From: Acanthacorydalis orientalis
Lineage: Eukaryota; Arthropoda; Insecta; Megaloptera; Corydalidae
Direction: 5' to 3'
NCBI GenBank assembly: GCA_034766995.1
Contig: CM068323.1
Location: forward strand, 25,833,214-25,897,213
DNA: 64,000 bases
Shown: piece after piece, positions 26,758-40,921 of the stretch
How positions within the stretch are numbered: position 1 is the stretch's first letter
How the letters are laid out: each line of letters starts with the position of its first letter
Notes under the pieces: generated by a model
What the model was told of the DNA's origin: nothing
Seen by the model: the letters and a program-made list of their open reading frames with translations, nothing else
Database searches by the model: none
Made by a program: the position numbers and the translations under genes

Positions 26758-28232
26758 GGGTATTGGAAAGTTTTTCGTTTTTTCCATTATTGCGGTACGC
26801 GGCCAGTCGAAACTTGTTCATCTTGAATTGTGGTTTAACTGTGTAATCTTGAGTATCTAATTATTGTTGTTGTTTCGTGTCGAGCCATTGTATTTCAAAT
26901 AGCAAAAGTGTTTCCATCGAAACATTTTCTACAATGTTTAATTTTATATGAGTTTCATAAAAAAAGTTATGCCACAAAAACATTTGCGGTGTTTATGGTG
27001 ATAAAAGCGGCGTGTTCACATGTCAACAATAGTTTGAAAGATTTAAGTCGGGCAATTTGTGTCTAGATGATGAACCTCGATGACACTAAGAAACATTGCT
27101 CACTCATTCAGTGCAGAAGGATTCGACGACATGATCGAAGACGATATGCATGAATTAATAAACGAATCACGGGATTTAAATGAGAAAGAGTTGATTCAAT
27201 TAACCTGAACGATTTGATCGGATCAATCGACCGGAATTTTAATCAGATTCAATAAACATACAGGCAGGGGAAATAATAAAATTCAAATAAGTTTCTGATA
27301 CTTAAAAAAATCGAATAAAAAACAAACTATTAATAAAATAAAAGATATTAAAATTAAAGATGATCTGACTTCATATGAAATTGTATGAGCGACTACCTGC
27401 AAACGCTGTAATAAAGTATAAATTGAATCAGAGGATCAACCAGCAGTTATAACTGTATGAAACCCTGTTCTTAAACAGCACAAAAAAAAATTCACAAATC
27501 AAAGGTTCATATTGTTCATTCCATAGCAAACACTATTCGTGTTATTAATACTAAAAGGAATACACTAGGGGGTACCAAAAAGTTTTTTCGTTTAAATAAA
27601 ACAATGTTACTGGAGGAAATCGAAGCAAATCCAGAATTAACAATCCAAGAACTGTCTAATAGACTTCAGTGCTTCTAGTCAACAGTACAAGGATATATGA
27701 AAAAAATTGGAAAGGTCTGGAAATTATAAACGAGTCATTCACGATGAGACGTTAAACCTGGGGGTTCCTGTCAATTCTGATCTCTGTTGTGAACAACAGA
27801 ATAATGATGGAAACTATATTAATCAATAAAGTACCAATTCTTCCTCTTAATTGGTTTTTATTTTAATATGAAAAACGAAAAAACTTTCCGATAGCCCTTA
27901 TATATATATATATATATGCATGTGTGTATTTGTATAAATGTGTAATGTGTGTGTGGGGGGGGTGGGAGCTAGAAGAGTTGACGTGAGGCGTCGCGCGTCC
28001 AGACACATAAATTTCGACGCTGAACCTGACGATCGGAACAAGTCGGCCCGTATACAGCTCTACAAATTTTTTTATAATAATAACAAAAATACCCTGGTGA
28101 GTTGTTCAAAACTCGTAAGATTTTATTGTCTAGCAGTTATGGCGGCCGGCGTCGTTACATGCGGAGCGTCGTTTCGACTCATCCTAATGTTAAGTACCTA
28201 CATTCATCCACATCTACAAGTCTATCTACCTT

Positions 28233-28280
<48 letters not shown>

Positions 28281-31200
28281 TGTGTGTCTGTAGGGGATGT
28301 ATCTGCGCTTATATGAATGTGTAAACGAGTCAAAGAACTCGTTTGTTAAGTGGACCTCTTCTAATGGAAGTCAGAACACGATCTCAGGAAATTGTACTTA
28401 GATGCTTTTACTATTACGGAACGATGCGGTCATACATATATGTGTTTTCCCCTCCCCCTCCCCCTTCCTCACATCCATTCGGAATCACTCTGAAGTTCTG
28501 GAAGCACTGGCCTTTGGTTAATTCTTTCTAATCAATATAACGAGTGCACGCTTTTCGATCCGATTACAGTTTATGTCCCGTTCACGGTTCGTAAGCTGAT
28601 CGAACCCGCATAAACAGCAATCGTTATCGTTTCGTCGACAGGAGGAATCACGGCCGACCTTTCGAATAGCGTTCATATTGTTTTATTTATCGGTGCGTAC
28701 AGTTCCCGTATTGATTTCAGACGTCAGGGAAGAATGGTTTCTGTTTCTGACACCATACATCCTAAATCCTAAAATGTGCACATTAGGTCTTAGTATAATT
28801 TTAATAAATTGTATAGAACTACATTCTCTGTTAGAGATTTCAATATTTTAAAAGTAATTAATTTTTTCTCCCTCTCTATCTCCCTTTTAAATTTGTATCC
28901 GTATTTCGTTACGTTAAATAAATTTCCGTTCAAATTTTTATTTTGACAAATTTACATTAAAACATTTATTTTGACAAATAAATTTTTGTATCCACTGTTT
29001 TTCTGTCAAGGAATTTTTTTAAAGAGTTTTTATTCTTATACGGAGTGTTAACGTCCGGTTTTCTTTTACACTGGGGTTATATCCAAGCGGTAACTATCCT
29101 GTTACGGTCTCCCGCTTATCGGGTTTTCATTTCAAATGTACATTTTAAAATACTTAAACGAACCGTTTCACACATTTACATTTACATATGTGTATACGAC
29201 GAAACCTAGTTGGAGAGGCTCGTTAAGCGTTATCGCCGATACTGACTGCGTTTTTGGCAACGCCTCGTTTCAGCGGCGGTACCAGATGGTCTGGAAGCTC
29301 TGCAGGTAAATCGTATCCGTTGAGCTTCACACTGATGAGGTGCATCGCTAGTGCGAACTCCTCGTCGTCGAGCATCCCGTCTTTATCGACGTCGGCCAAC
29401 CTCCACACTTTGCTGAGAATACTGCTCGGCAGCTTCGACTTGATCATCTCGGACTTGGCCGCGTTGCCCGTGATCTTCCCGTCGACCGGCGACAACGTAT
29501 CGAATATCTTATCGTAATCCGGTTTCTCTTTCAGCACGATCCACACATGCTCTCCGTTCCCGGCATCGGCGCCCTCGCCCCTCTTAAAGCCGAACGGCGA
29601 CACCGCATCGACGAGACCCTCGATCACGTTCCCCCTGACCGAACAGTCGCCCCTCTTGTGATTCTCGAGCGGTATCATCTCCATCAATCGAGCTATATCG
29701 TCCGACAACATCTTGTCGACGACCTTCAGCAGTTTCGGCTTGATCGGATGGAATTTCGTGAAATCGTGATGGTACAGGTTGTCCTGCATCTTCGTCAATT
29801 CGGGGAAATCGCCCGGCGATATCTGGTGCTCGTGCTGGAGTCTCTCGTACACGTCCGCCAGATTCTTGATCATGTCCTTCTTCTTATGATCTTTTCCGAA
29901 CACCGTCGGCATGTCTTTCTTCAGCTCGGCTATGATATAGGCGTGCACTTTGGCCAAACGTGCCCGTTTGATCAGATCGTTCAGTTTGCGCAGAGTCGAG
30001 TTACGGGGCAGCGTTTCGATGTCCGTGAACAGGTCGAGCTCTTCCGCTTCGAACAGCTTTCTGTTCGAGTCGTATCTCAACGCCTGATCCCAAAACGAAC
30101 CGATGTACACACGCACGACCTCCGGCGATTGCATGATCCGACCGAGCGACCACATCAGAGCACCGTAGACTCTCATCAGCTGCTGGTGGTCGATCATGTC
30201 GGCCTTGTTGAGAACTATGCGAATTTTATCGTCGTTCCCCCTCAAAAGTTCGATGAAACGTCTGAACTCGTCAGAGATGTCGAGCTTGTGCGCGTCGAAC
30301 AGGAGGATTATCCGATCGACCCTCTCGGCGAACCATTCGAGGACCGCTGTGAAATCGTACGACCTGTGCAGCCTCTGTTTCTCGCCGGACAGAATCCCCG
30401 GCGTGTCCACTATGGAGATCCGTTTGAGCAAGTCGCAACTGACGAGCGAACACTGGAATCTGTTGAGGAAGCTGTTCCCGAATTTCGATAACGGGCCGAA
30501 CTGCTTCTTCGAGTCGACGACGAGCGCGTTTCCCGGTATAATTCCGTTCTTTTCGTCGTACATGACCGTTATGAACTTATCGGTCGTCGGTTCAGGACCG
30601 ATCCGCATACCGGGAAACTCTCTCTCTAACAAATACTTGATGAACGTCGTCTTGCCGGTCGAATACTGGCCGACCAGAAGAATCATCGGCTTCGCGTCGA
30701 AGTCGGGATCGTCGAGCTGCGGCGAGTGGAAATCATGGAACAAGTAATGCTGTTCCAGTGGTAACAGTTTCGTCTTGTAGATTTCTTTCAAGCCTTCGAT
30801 CACCGTGTCATATTGACCGTGTTTGATGTCCTCTTTCGATAACCACGTATGCATATTTTTTACTGTTTTCCCAGTTTAGGAATTCAAATAACAAAAAAAA
30901 ACACTTCTCTGGACAAGCGACGAGTACTTAAATACTTTCTTAAAAGAGCGTTTACTTTTAATGACTGAGTAATGAAACTGTTCGGATGTTTATAGAGGGA
31001 TAGAAATTACAAGATGATTTTAATGTCAAATTCGGGCCGAAATTTGACAAAACAATCATTACTAAGCAACGATCTCAAATAATATATAGATTTTTTTCGG
31101 ATTTACGCTGTTGCTTATCATAAGATGGAAAAGGCAAACCCACAACGTAGCTACAGTCTTAGAGACCCGATGACCAGTATATGTCTTCGGATGTAGCAGT

Positions 31201-31918
31201 TGTCATAGAATTGCAGCCAGAAAGTTACACTTTACTTGCTGCTATTTTTCCCAAATCATGATCTGGGAAAAATTGTAAAAAAACACATATTTCGTCAGAA
31301 CAGAGAAAAAAAATAAAATAATAAAAAAATAATAGCGCTGTGAAATCTATTTGTTTTCACTACACTTTTCTGTCTAGTTTCGGTCAATTTTAGTGGATAA
31401 AATATATGCTACAATCTTCTACTCTAACTTCCATATCACTTAGAATGATTTCATGATTCATCAAGCCTTGAAAATCAACGAAATCGATCAGCACACTCTC
31501 GCCATTAAAAGGTATAGGAAAAAAATTGAAAAAAGTAGAACCTAGACATCTATAAGCATAAAAAAAAAACAAAAATATCATACAATTCCAATCCGAAATG
31601 GGCGAAACTTCAGCGCAGAGCATAAAAAGCATCAGTTATCTCTTTTAAATATCGTTTATAAAAATGTACTTGCTTATTCAGTGACATCCACTGGTTCTAC
31701 ATCGTGCGTACGCTTTATACGATCTCTTTTGTAAACAGAAAAGCATTTTCGGGTGTAAATAGAATCGAAATTAGCCACAAGATACATCATATTCGTGTCT
31801 TGTACCTTAGAACATCGTTCAATATCTTCAAGGCTCGACAACAGTGTCAACAAAATCGAATAACTTCAAAGACAAGACTTGCCTATAACTTGCGTACCTT
31901 CAGGCGATTATATTATAT

Positions 31919-31972
<54 letters not shown>

Positions 31973-32746
31973 GAAAATATATATTAAAAAAATACAGGGT
32001 TTGCTTAAAAGCTTACATTATTCAATCTCTTTAAACATTTGAAGATATAAACAGTTACAGACATAATCCATAAAGTATTTAAAGTATTATATAATGAAAA
32101 TTGTTGCAAAAAAAAGCGATAAAATGTGTATACTTCTCGTAATATATGATGTTTGATTAACGATGATAACTTAAACAAATAGAATATTTGATACTAATAT
32201 CAAACAGAACACGAGCGTTTCGAGACAGTGTGCATGCGTGTAAAAAAATTTTTATAGAGTCACACTGCATGAATATTTCAATCGGTCGTCCGTCGTACGA
32301 GACAGGAACGACTGCTGGAATGTTAACGAGCGAGTAACACGATACAATACCGAAGAATTCTTCGACAGGTTTACGAAAAGTCGGCCAGTGAAGAAGAAAT
32401 AATTTTCAGTGATTTATATAAATCGCTGGGCGTCGCTATACATTCTTCCTTATTGTTATTAATATAATAAGCAAATCTTTAAAGGATCCGAACTTTGTAT
32501 TGAAAACGTTGTCCTGAAGGTCTTTGTATTTTCAAATCCTTTGCATCAAATAACTCCAAGTTGTATCAAATAACTTTATTAAAAGTTTTATTTTGACAAA
32601 TTTACATTAAAACATTTTTTTCTCGAATAAATTTTTATATCCATTGTTTCTCGTGCCATGGAATTTTTTTTAAAGAGTTTTTATTCTAATACGGGCTGTT
32701 AATATCTGTGGGGGTTTTGTGCAGGAGGTAATTGTCCTGTCACAAT

Positions 32747-32799
<53 letters not shown>

Positions 32800-33136
32800 C
32801 TAAAGAGATGAAGACCGTACTCATAATGATTTCTTCTCAATATCAACTCACTGTGAGATTTGTATAGCACATTTCTCGAGTTTCAGTATAAAATCTACAT
32901 CTGTTCAATGCTGATTTTACAATTCTGCGGATACAATTAAAAAATCATCTCGCGATAAGGTAATAAATCTTTTTCAATTTAATCTCATCTTCTTTCCCTC
33001 TTCAATGTGCAACCGAGTCAAATTAAATGTTTATTTTACAGTGGCGCTCGTTTGAAACGTACGCTCGCATTTCCGACGAATATTTGTTTAAACGAATATA
33101 ATTAAATAACTTTATCAAATTATATACACTCTTACT

Positions 33137-33210
<74 letters not shown>

Positions 33211-36200
33211 ATATAAAATTATAGTTATTTATAATATTTAATTACACATGATAACCGAAACAAAGGCATAGATATAATTTTTAGGACAAACATGCATGAA
33301 AAAGTTATATAAATGGATTTAAGTGGAATTCAAACAATATATTTATTCCGCATTTAGAATCAGTGATAGCAGGTAGAAAAAAAACATGTGTTCGGAAATT
33401 TTAACTAGGGAAGAATGCGAGACGGTGTTGAAAAACTCGCTGAAGAACACTGATTGTACGTTAATCGATTATAAAATCGCACCGTTTTCAAAGAATCTGA
33501 GCGGCTTTCTCGGCGAGTACTTCAAGCTGACCATCGAGTTTGTCGTCGATAATCGCGAGACAAGCACTAGTTTCTTCGTGAAACGTAAACCGAATACCGG
33601 CGACAGTGAGAATATCGTTGCGGACTTCATAAACGAGACGAACGCGTTCAATAAAGAGCTGTTCTTCTATCAGAGGATAATAGCCGGCGCGGATGTGGAA
33701 TGGGCGCCGAAGTACCACTTCTCGAAGACAAACGAGCTGGTCGTACTCGAAGATCTGATCGCCGAAGGATACGAACCGTCCCCCAGGATCAACGAGCTGG
33801 ACATGGAGCACTGTAAGGTCGCGCTGACGACCATCGCGCAATTCCACGCTTTCTGCATAACGCACGAACATAACAAATCTGTCGAGCTCGGCAGACCGTA
33901 CTCGTCCATCGACGAATTTCCGGACAGCTTCACGGAGGTGTTGTTCGAAGACAAGCCCGATCGTCTCGGATACATGTGGTTCCACACAGGACTGAGGTGT
34001 TTTCGCGCGTTCATCGACGAATACCCGAACACGAACACGATGTCTCGGGACACTTTCAAGAAATTGTTCGAGAGGAAGTTCTACGAGATCCGGGAACAGA
34101 TCCGGCCGTCGAAACGGTACTTCAACACGATCTCGCACGGCGACATATGGAGTAATAATCTGCTGTTTCGGAAGAAGAACGGAAGACCGGAACACTGTTA
34201 TCTCGTCGATTATCAGCTGATGCGCTACAACCCGCCAGCGAATGACGTGCTCATGTTTCTGATGTTCAACACGAGTTTGGATTTCCACAATAAGCACACT
34301 CCTGAATTATTGATCTACTATCACGGGCGACTCGCTGAGGAATTGAACCGTGCCGGGCTCGACTGTTCGCAGATCATTCCTTGGGACGAGTTCGAGAAGA
34401 GCTGTAAACATTTCTCGACCACATGGAAACTGGTTAGATTCGTTTATCTGTCGGTGCACAGTTTGGATGATGCGATCGTCGACGAGTTTCTGACCGACAT
34501 GGATAAATACAAAAACATGATGTTCTTCAATCGAGAAAAATTGTTGTTGGATGTGTACAAGAACGATGAAAAGTTTAGAGGAATAATTATACGGATGATG
34601 GACGATATAAGGGATACACTTTCGGTCGAAATACTCAACAGGATCGACTGCGTAAGGATATTGAAAGAAAAAAGGAACTCGACGAAGAAGAAACATCACA
34701 ACGAATAGTTTGTTTCGTGTTACTGTTTAAACTTTCTACGACTCCAATAGTATTACAGGAAACATCTGAATGTTTTCATATATTAATTATGATTTGTATT
34801 AACACAGTTGAATATGTTTATAAATTTCATATAAAAAAAATGCACTATGTAAATGTAGAAAACGAAAAATAAACGCTGAATAAATTCACAGGAATTTCAG
34901 GGATGTCTCATCCTCTGTTCGAGTTTTGATTTCTAAGTTTGGAACCGTAATCGTCCCATAGATAAACTTATGTAAAATTTTACAAATATCGGTACACAAA
35001 TATCGATTTCTTTCAGTACGAAATTCTTCACAGACGATCACAGTTTTTCGGATAAGAGAACCGGTCTTCATAGACAAGTCCATTCAACTAGAATGAATTA
35101 TTTACAGTTTATAAATGATCTTCCCTAGAATTTCCTAGATTTTGACAGCGAAATAACTATGTTTCCGCGTAGCAACAATTCAATTATACAACACTTCTCA
35201 CGAGAACTGGAGAAGTGACTTAGATGCACTGAAATGTATAAAACCAGCGATGGACAAGCAATCTGCGTTGACAAAAGTTTTAAAATTTATCATACAAAAT
35301 AAATCACGTGCGTTTCACTTTGAAAAATCGTATTTATTTAATATTTGTTTTCAAGTCCAATTCGGTTCCTTTTAATTGACACGCGGGCCACAACATAAAT
35401 TTTTTATCTCTTAAATAAAATGCCTTTTGAATAGATTTATTTATGAAAAGAGTGAAAACAGGAAGAGTTCTTCTAGATAAGATTTATTTGAAAACGCCTA
35501 GACTTCCGTTCCAGACAAATAGTTATCGTGTGTCGCAATCGAAAAACTATAAATGTATTAATTTAATTAGAACCCAGTCCTCCGTCTATCGTTCATAGAA
35601 CTGATATTAAACGGGGGATGACAAAGGGAACAACGTGCTTGTTTATCACTTCAGACAATAATCGACGTCCGCAGTTCATCCAAGAACTTATTACACATAG
35701 CGGGTGTAAGAAGATTATATTTTTCTCACGTTTCATCGATGTTTGTCATTCTGACGTCCCGCAGACAGGCCCGATCTGTCGGGATCGTACAGTGCAAACA
35801 CTGTCGAGGGGCAATCGTTATAAATGATAAGGAAAAGGGGACGAGCCTTATCGGATTACTTAACCGACAGTGCGGAGTTCGTTAGAGAAATACACGTTTT
35901 GTTTTTCGGCACACTCGAACGTACACCTGCCCCCCCCCCCCTGTTCCGAAAAAAAAGCGTTTTTAATGCAAATTCTAATCGATGGCAGCGATAACGTATC
36001 ATTTTTTCAGGGCACTCGACGATATGAACGCTCAACGCTCTTTTTATCGTTTCGATAGGTTCGTCGGAAAAACGACCGAAGAGAATCACTACATCGAAAA
36101 TGTTAACTGTGTACAGAAATGCTGTGAGGTTAAAGACACGGCCGGCATGCAGAACCAATGCTACGACGACGATGTGAGTACTGTTTCTGATTTTATACAC

Positions 36201-39200
36201 AACAATCATAAATTCAGATAGTTTTCTGTCGATTATAAATTCAAATATCTCTTGCCATATTAACTGTTTTATCTTCGAACTCGCCAAAAAAGGAATGGTT
36301 TGTGCTATCCGAACTGTTTTTCCTAAATTTTTCTGGGGTATTAAATAAAAGAGACACTTTCTGTCTCTTTTATTTAATACCTAATATTCTGAATGCTGAT
36401 TTGAATTTATTTTTTTTTAAAAAGAAAAATAAACAAATCAGATAATGAACAAACGGGTGCAGGTACAGAACTTGTAGTAAAAAGACAGTGTCTATAAGCC
36501 GAGAACATTTTTGTCCGTTTCCGTTGATCAGTCTCTCACGAATGAAACATTTATAGAATCTAACGAACAGCACTGGACCGCCAGAAGGTGTCCGGCCGGC
36601 GCCAGACGGCGAGAGTTCCGGCGGCCAGAGCGAAGCAGCCCGAGACATCGGCCAGAAATCTTATTTCAGCGACGACGAGCTGTTCTCGAAACACGAATCC
36701 GACGAGCCAATAACACAGCACGGTAATCACTTGTAGATCGATCCTGTCCTCACATTTCATCGCGTGCATGTGCTTGTAGACTTGAGCAAATTCTTCAAAC
36801 GGGGCATCATGCTCAAAGGTATCTACTGGCCGAGCCTCACGAACAGTTTCCAGGATAAACATCTCGAGATGGCATACTTGAGATACTCGCACCGCCAACG
36901 ACAAAAGTCGCTCATAATCGTCAACATCGTTGATATTTTATTAAAGGTATGGCTTTTTTTAAAAAAAACACAGTGTCTTTTTAGTCAGATTCGATTGAAG
37001 AGCAAACTGTTAAAATCTTGTAAGTTTTCTTATCGACAAAAACAAAAACGTTTTTAACATCGACAGCTCTAAGATTCAATCTATAAACAACACAGGAAAA
37101 ACGTTATCATCCCTTTAAACCCTGGACAATTCGAATCCAGTTAAAAAATCCTAATACTAATCCTTCAGAAAATAAATATAATTTTATCATTTTATTTTTT
37201 TATAAAAAAAAACGATAAACAAAATTTACAGTGTAAATAATTTTCAACTGCATCCAAACACTCAAATTGATAACAGCATATCAAAAGAATCATAAATAAG
37301 CATACAAAACAGGAAATAAGGCCTGTCTACACTTGAACAGATCTCCGCCCATAGACAAAAATTTAAACCTACAAAAATGATACGTTTTTTGAAGTGAAGT
37401 GAATGTATTAATTACAATTAATTTTCTTAATACATAATAATAAAAAAATATGATTTGAAAAATATAAGTATTTTTTTAAATAATGATTAATGTCTCTCAT
37501 ACACAATTTACAAGAAAAAGATTTGCTGAAAAAAGTTCAATCCTCCCTTTCCTACATCTACATAAAAATACTGGAGTTTCACTTCCGTCGTGTGTACATG
37601 AGCACACACACACACACACACGTTTTTTATTTATTATTTCTGTGTGAAATTGTAGCTAGTTGTCGGGGTCGTGTGGTGGTTAACCGAAGAACGTGAAACG
37701 AAACTGGATGTCCCGATCACCTGGACTGTGTGTTTCATCGCCGCAAATGTAGGCATCTGTGTCCTCGGCTGTTGGAGATGTTTCGCAAACAATTATCTAC
37801 ATTGGGCTGCTCTGTGTACATGGCTTCTTCTCAACATGCAAGGCACGAAAATGAAAAGTTTCATATCTGTCCGACACCCTCTAACCCCTTAAGCGTTTTA
37901 CTTTATTTCGAGAATGTGCACCGGTCTGGAACGACGAGTATACGCGACGAAAACACAGTAAGATTGAGTTAAATTATAAAAAAAACGATAATTTTTTTGT
38001 TTTTTTCTTTGAAAAATTTTTAATTTTATTGGTCAGTAGTTCACGAATCGTATTTAAGGAATTTAACATTTTATTACAAACAAATTACAAATATATATAT
38101 TTTTGGCTGAATTTTACAATAAATAGCAAAAGCGAATTTTTTCCTGCATGGCGAGTAACATACTCGACATTAAACAAGAAAATGTCATCATTTCATGACG
38201 ATTATTCTCGACATAAACGCTCAGGGGGTTAAATACTTTCTTGTATTGCATGCGATCCCTTTATCGTATCATCCTCTTCGTCTTCGTCTCATTGAATCGT
38301 CTTCTCCCATCTTCTGATAGCTTACCTACCAGAAAATCGCGTAATGACTGAAACCAGAATACTCGAAGATCGATCGAACCGGACCGAATCGAAGAGGATG
38401 ACACTTTGTACGAACAATTTATCTCCACTGATCGTTTTAAAATCGAACATATTTGCTTGAAAATATAAAAATAACTGAACGCGAAAATCTACAGGGTTCA
38501 TCGGGAAAGGTCCGGGCTTCGAGAGCCCTGAACACCTCGTCTGGTACATGTTATTCATCCTGTTCGTGCCGTACGCCATGCTGCCGCTACCCCTCCATTG
38601 GTGTATGATCGCCGGGAGTATAACTGCCGTCATTCATATCTGTATTACGATTTTCACGAGTATTACGAAGGAGGTGAGGAATCGACACGGAGTGAACCGA
38701 AATGTGAAAGTCTGACTCGACACGGTTTTTATTTCCAGTGTCACTACTATACGTTCCAAATCATCAGCAACGCTTTTCTGTATTGCGCGATGAACTTCTC
38801 TGGGATGTACATGAAATATTTGACCGATAGAGGTCAGAGGAAAGCCTTCCTCGAAACGCACCGGTCGATGGAGACGAGGTACAGGACCGAAAAAGAGAAC
38901 GAACGGCAAGAGAAGTTGCTCCTTTCAGGTATGTCTCTCTCCACTGTCGAAACACATCGATTCAATTAGATTCGAATTAACCACGAGAAATCTAAAAAGA
39001 ATCCCTCGATGAGCTCTTAACACACTTTATAAGGGTGGAACATATTCATTTTTCAGACAGATCTCTGTGGAACAGTTTCATGATTTCTTAAGAAAATAAT
39101 TTCAAACATTTTCCATATCTAGATTCCATGGAATCAAATGAGAAACATTTTTATTGACTCGATTTTAATCGAAATTTCTAAAAATCGACCCTGTTACATT

Positions 39201-40865
39201 TTTAACTTTCCCGTTCAGTAAAGTTAGTTGACCGCGTGTTTTTATTTGCAAATAACCGTCTTTCTGTTATTGTTACTTTTTATGTGATGGCGACGAGAAT
39301 ATTTTCCGGGATTGAACGACGGCGTTTTCTCTTTCGCCGTGAAAGTTTCAAAGAATGTCAAGTTATTTAACACTGAGCTACGGTGTCAAGTTTAAAGTTC
39401 GTTGGAATGTTCGATGCCGTTTTAATTGTTTCGAAGCGGAGTCTCGATAAATGTGCAGGGGTTTTTTATTTATAGAGAACACTGGAATGTTCGTTTATAA
39501 ACTGGAGAATTGACTTCAGACGAGACGAATCGATTTCAATGTGAGAATTTCGAAAAATTGAACTCTTAAAATGACAAGATTGGTAACAGTGTTATGATGC
39601 AGACAACCGAGTTGACCGCACGTTTTTATTTGCAAATATCTGTCTTTCTGTTACTCATAGAACATTGATATTCCTTGTAATCCTCTATCGTCCAATACTT
39701 TCACCAATGAATTGTAAAAACAATCATATAAACCACAAATATTGCTTTAATTCTCTGTTTTATTTCATAATGTGTTAATAATTTCGAATATTAAATTCAG
39801 TAAAAAACCTAATTGTCTATAACCGTAATATCTAATTATTATTTACTCAGAATCATGTAAAAACGCATTATAAAAATATGTATTGTAATTTATTTTATTC
39901 TAATTATGGTTTTCTGAGAACAGAGGACATATTTCAATTATGAAGACGTCTGTCCCCACACAAATACCGTAGTATCTCATATACTCAATTTTAAAATTAC
40001 TAAGAAGAGATACGTTGAATATATATAAATAATGATATGATTTAGAAATGTAGTTTTCGTTGTGTATCTAATTCAATCATGAAGTACTGTACACATATAT
40101 AAAATCTCCTGTTTTTATTTCGTTAGCGCGTTAATTTGATATTAAAAAAAAAAAAAGAAAACTCTCAGAGATATTTGAAACTGTTCCCATAAAACTGAAC
40201 ATACTTTCCAGTTCTTCCCGATTTCGTCGTGTGCGAAATGCTGAAAGATCTCACTCACGAAGACGAACACATCGATAACTTCCAGAGGAACCAGTTTCAT
40301 AAAATATACATCCATCAGTACGAGAATGTCAGCATTTTGTTCGCAGACATTAAAGGTTTTACAGGTGAATACTGTTATGCACACTCGACTTCAATAGATG
40401 ATGTTTAAGTTAATTCTTACAGCGCTTGCAACGCAGTGCAGTCCACAAGAACTCGTCAAAGTCCTCAACGACCTATTCGCACGTTTCGATAAACTGGCAT
40501 CGGTGAGTGTTACTGAAGACATTTCGATTCGTTCGAACAGTTTTTTTTAAACCGTATAAACATATCTTTTTAGAACATCCCGTGTAACAAATCATGCCTT
40601 TCGGTAGAGTTTCAACATTTCCGACAAGTCTTGTCGAAATCGACTCAACTATTCTTAATCAGATTCGCATTGAAGACACTTTTCAAAGATTTCGAAACGT
40701 TCCTGACATTCTGTGTAATAAATTATCATTTTTTAAAAAAGTTGAAAGTGTTTTCCGGATTCCTCTACCTGGAATTTATTATATCGTCGCACATAATTTC
40801 AAGAAATTACTCCATTTAATTAACAATCACACAAGTCCTCTATCTTTGACACACTCCTGTTAAGA

Positions 40866-40921
<56 letters not shown>

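Larger units (their letters stand above)
14495..36010 (+). other. Intron 1 of the cyclase gene (inferred)
   Basis: A 21.5-kb stretch joined as one intron because the flanking exon phases match. It holds two complete intronless genes (EHD on -, EcKinase on +). It also holds mariner, piggyBac-like and LINE remnants and about ten AT tracts. Stretches 18,320-18,950, 19,920-20,880, 21,470-22,740, 22,810-24,550 and 24,810-26,690 show no gene. Stretch 30,855-31,920 shows only an unassigned 80-codon minus frame (31,390-31,632). Confidence 0.6.

Noticed and set aside
29547..30491. 314-codon + strand open frame
   Set aside because: Exactly antisense to the EHD gene. It is a by-product of that gene's GC-rich codon use and has no domain.
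33488..34297. 269-codon minus frame over EcKinase copy 1
   Set aside because: Antisense shadow of a clear kinase gene, without recognisable protein features.
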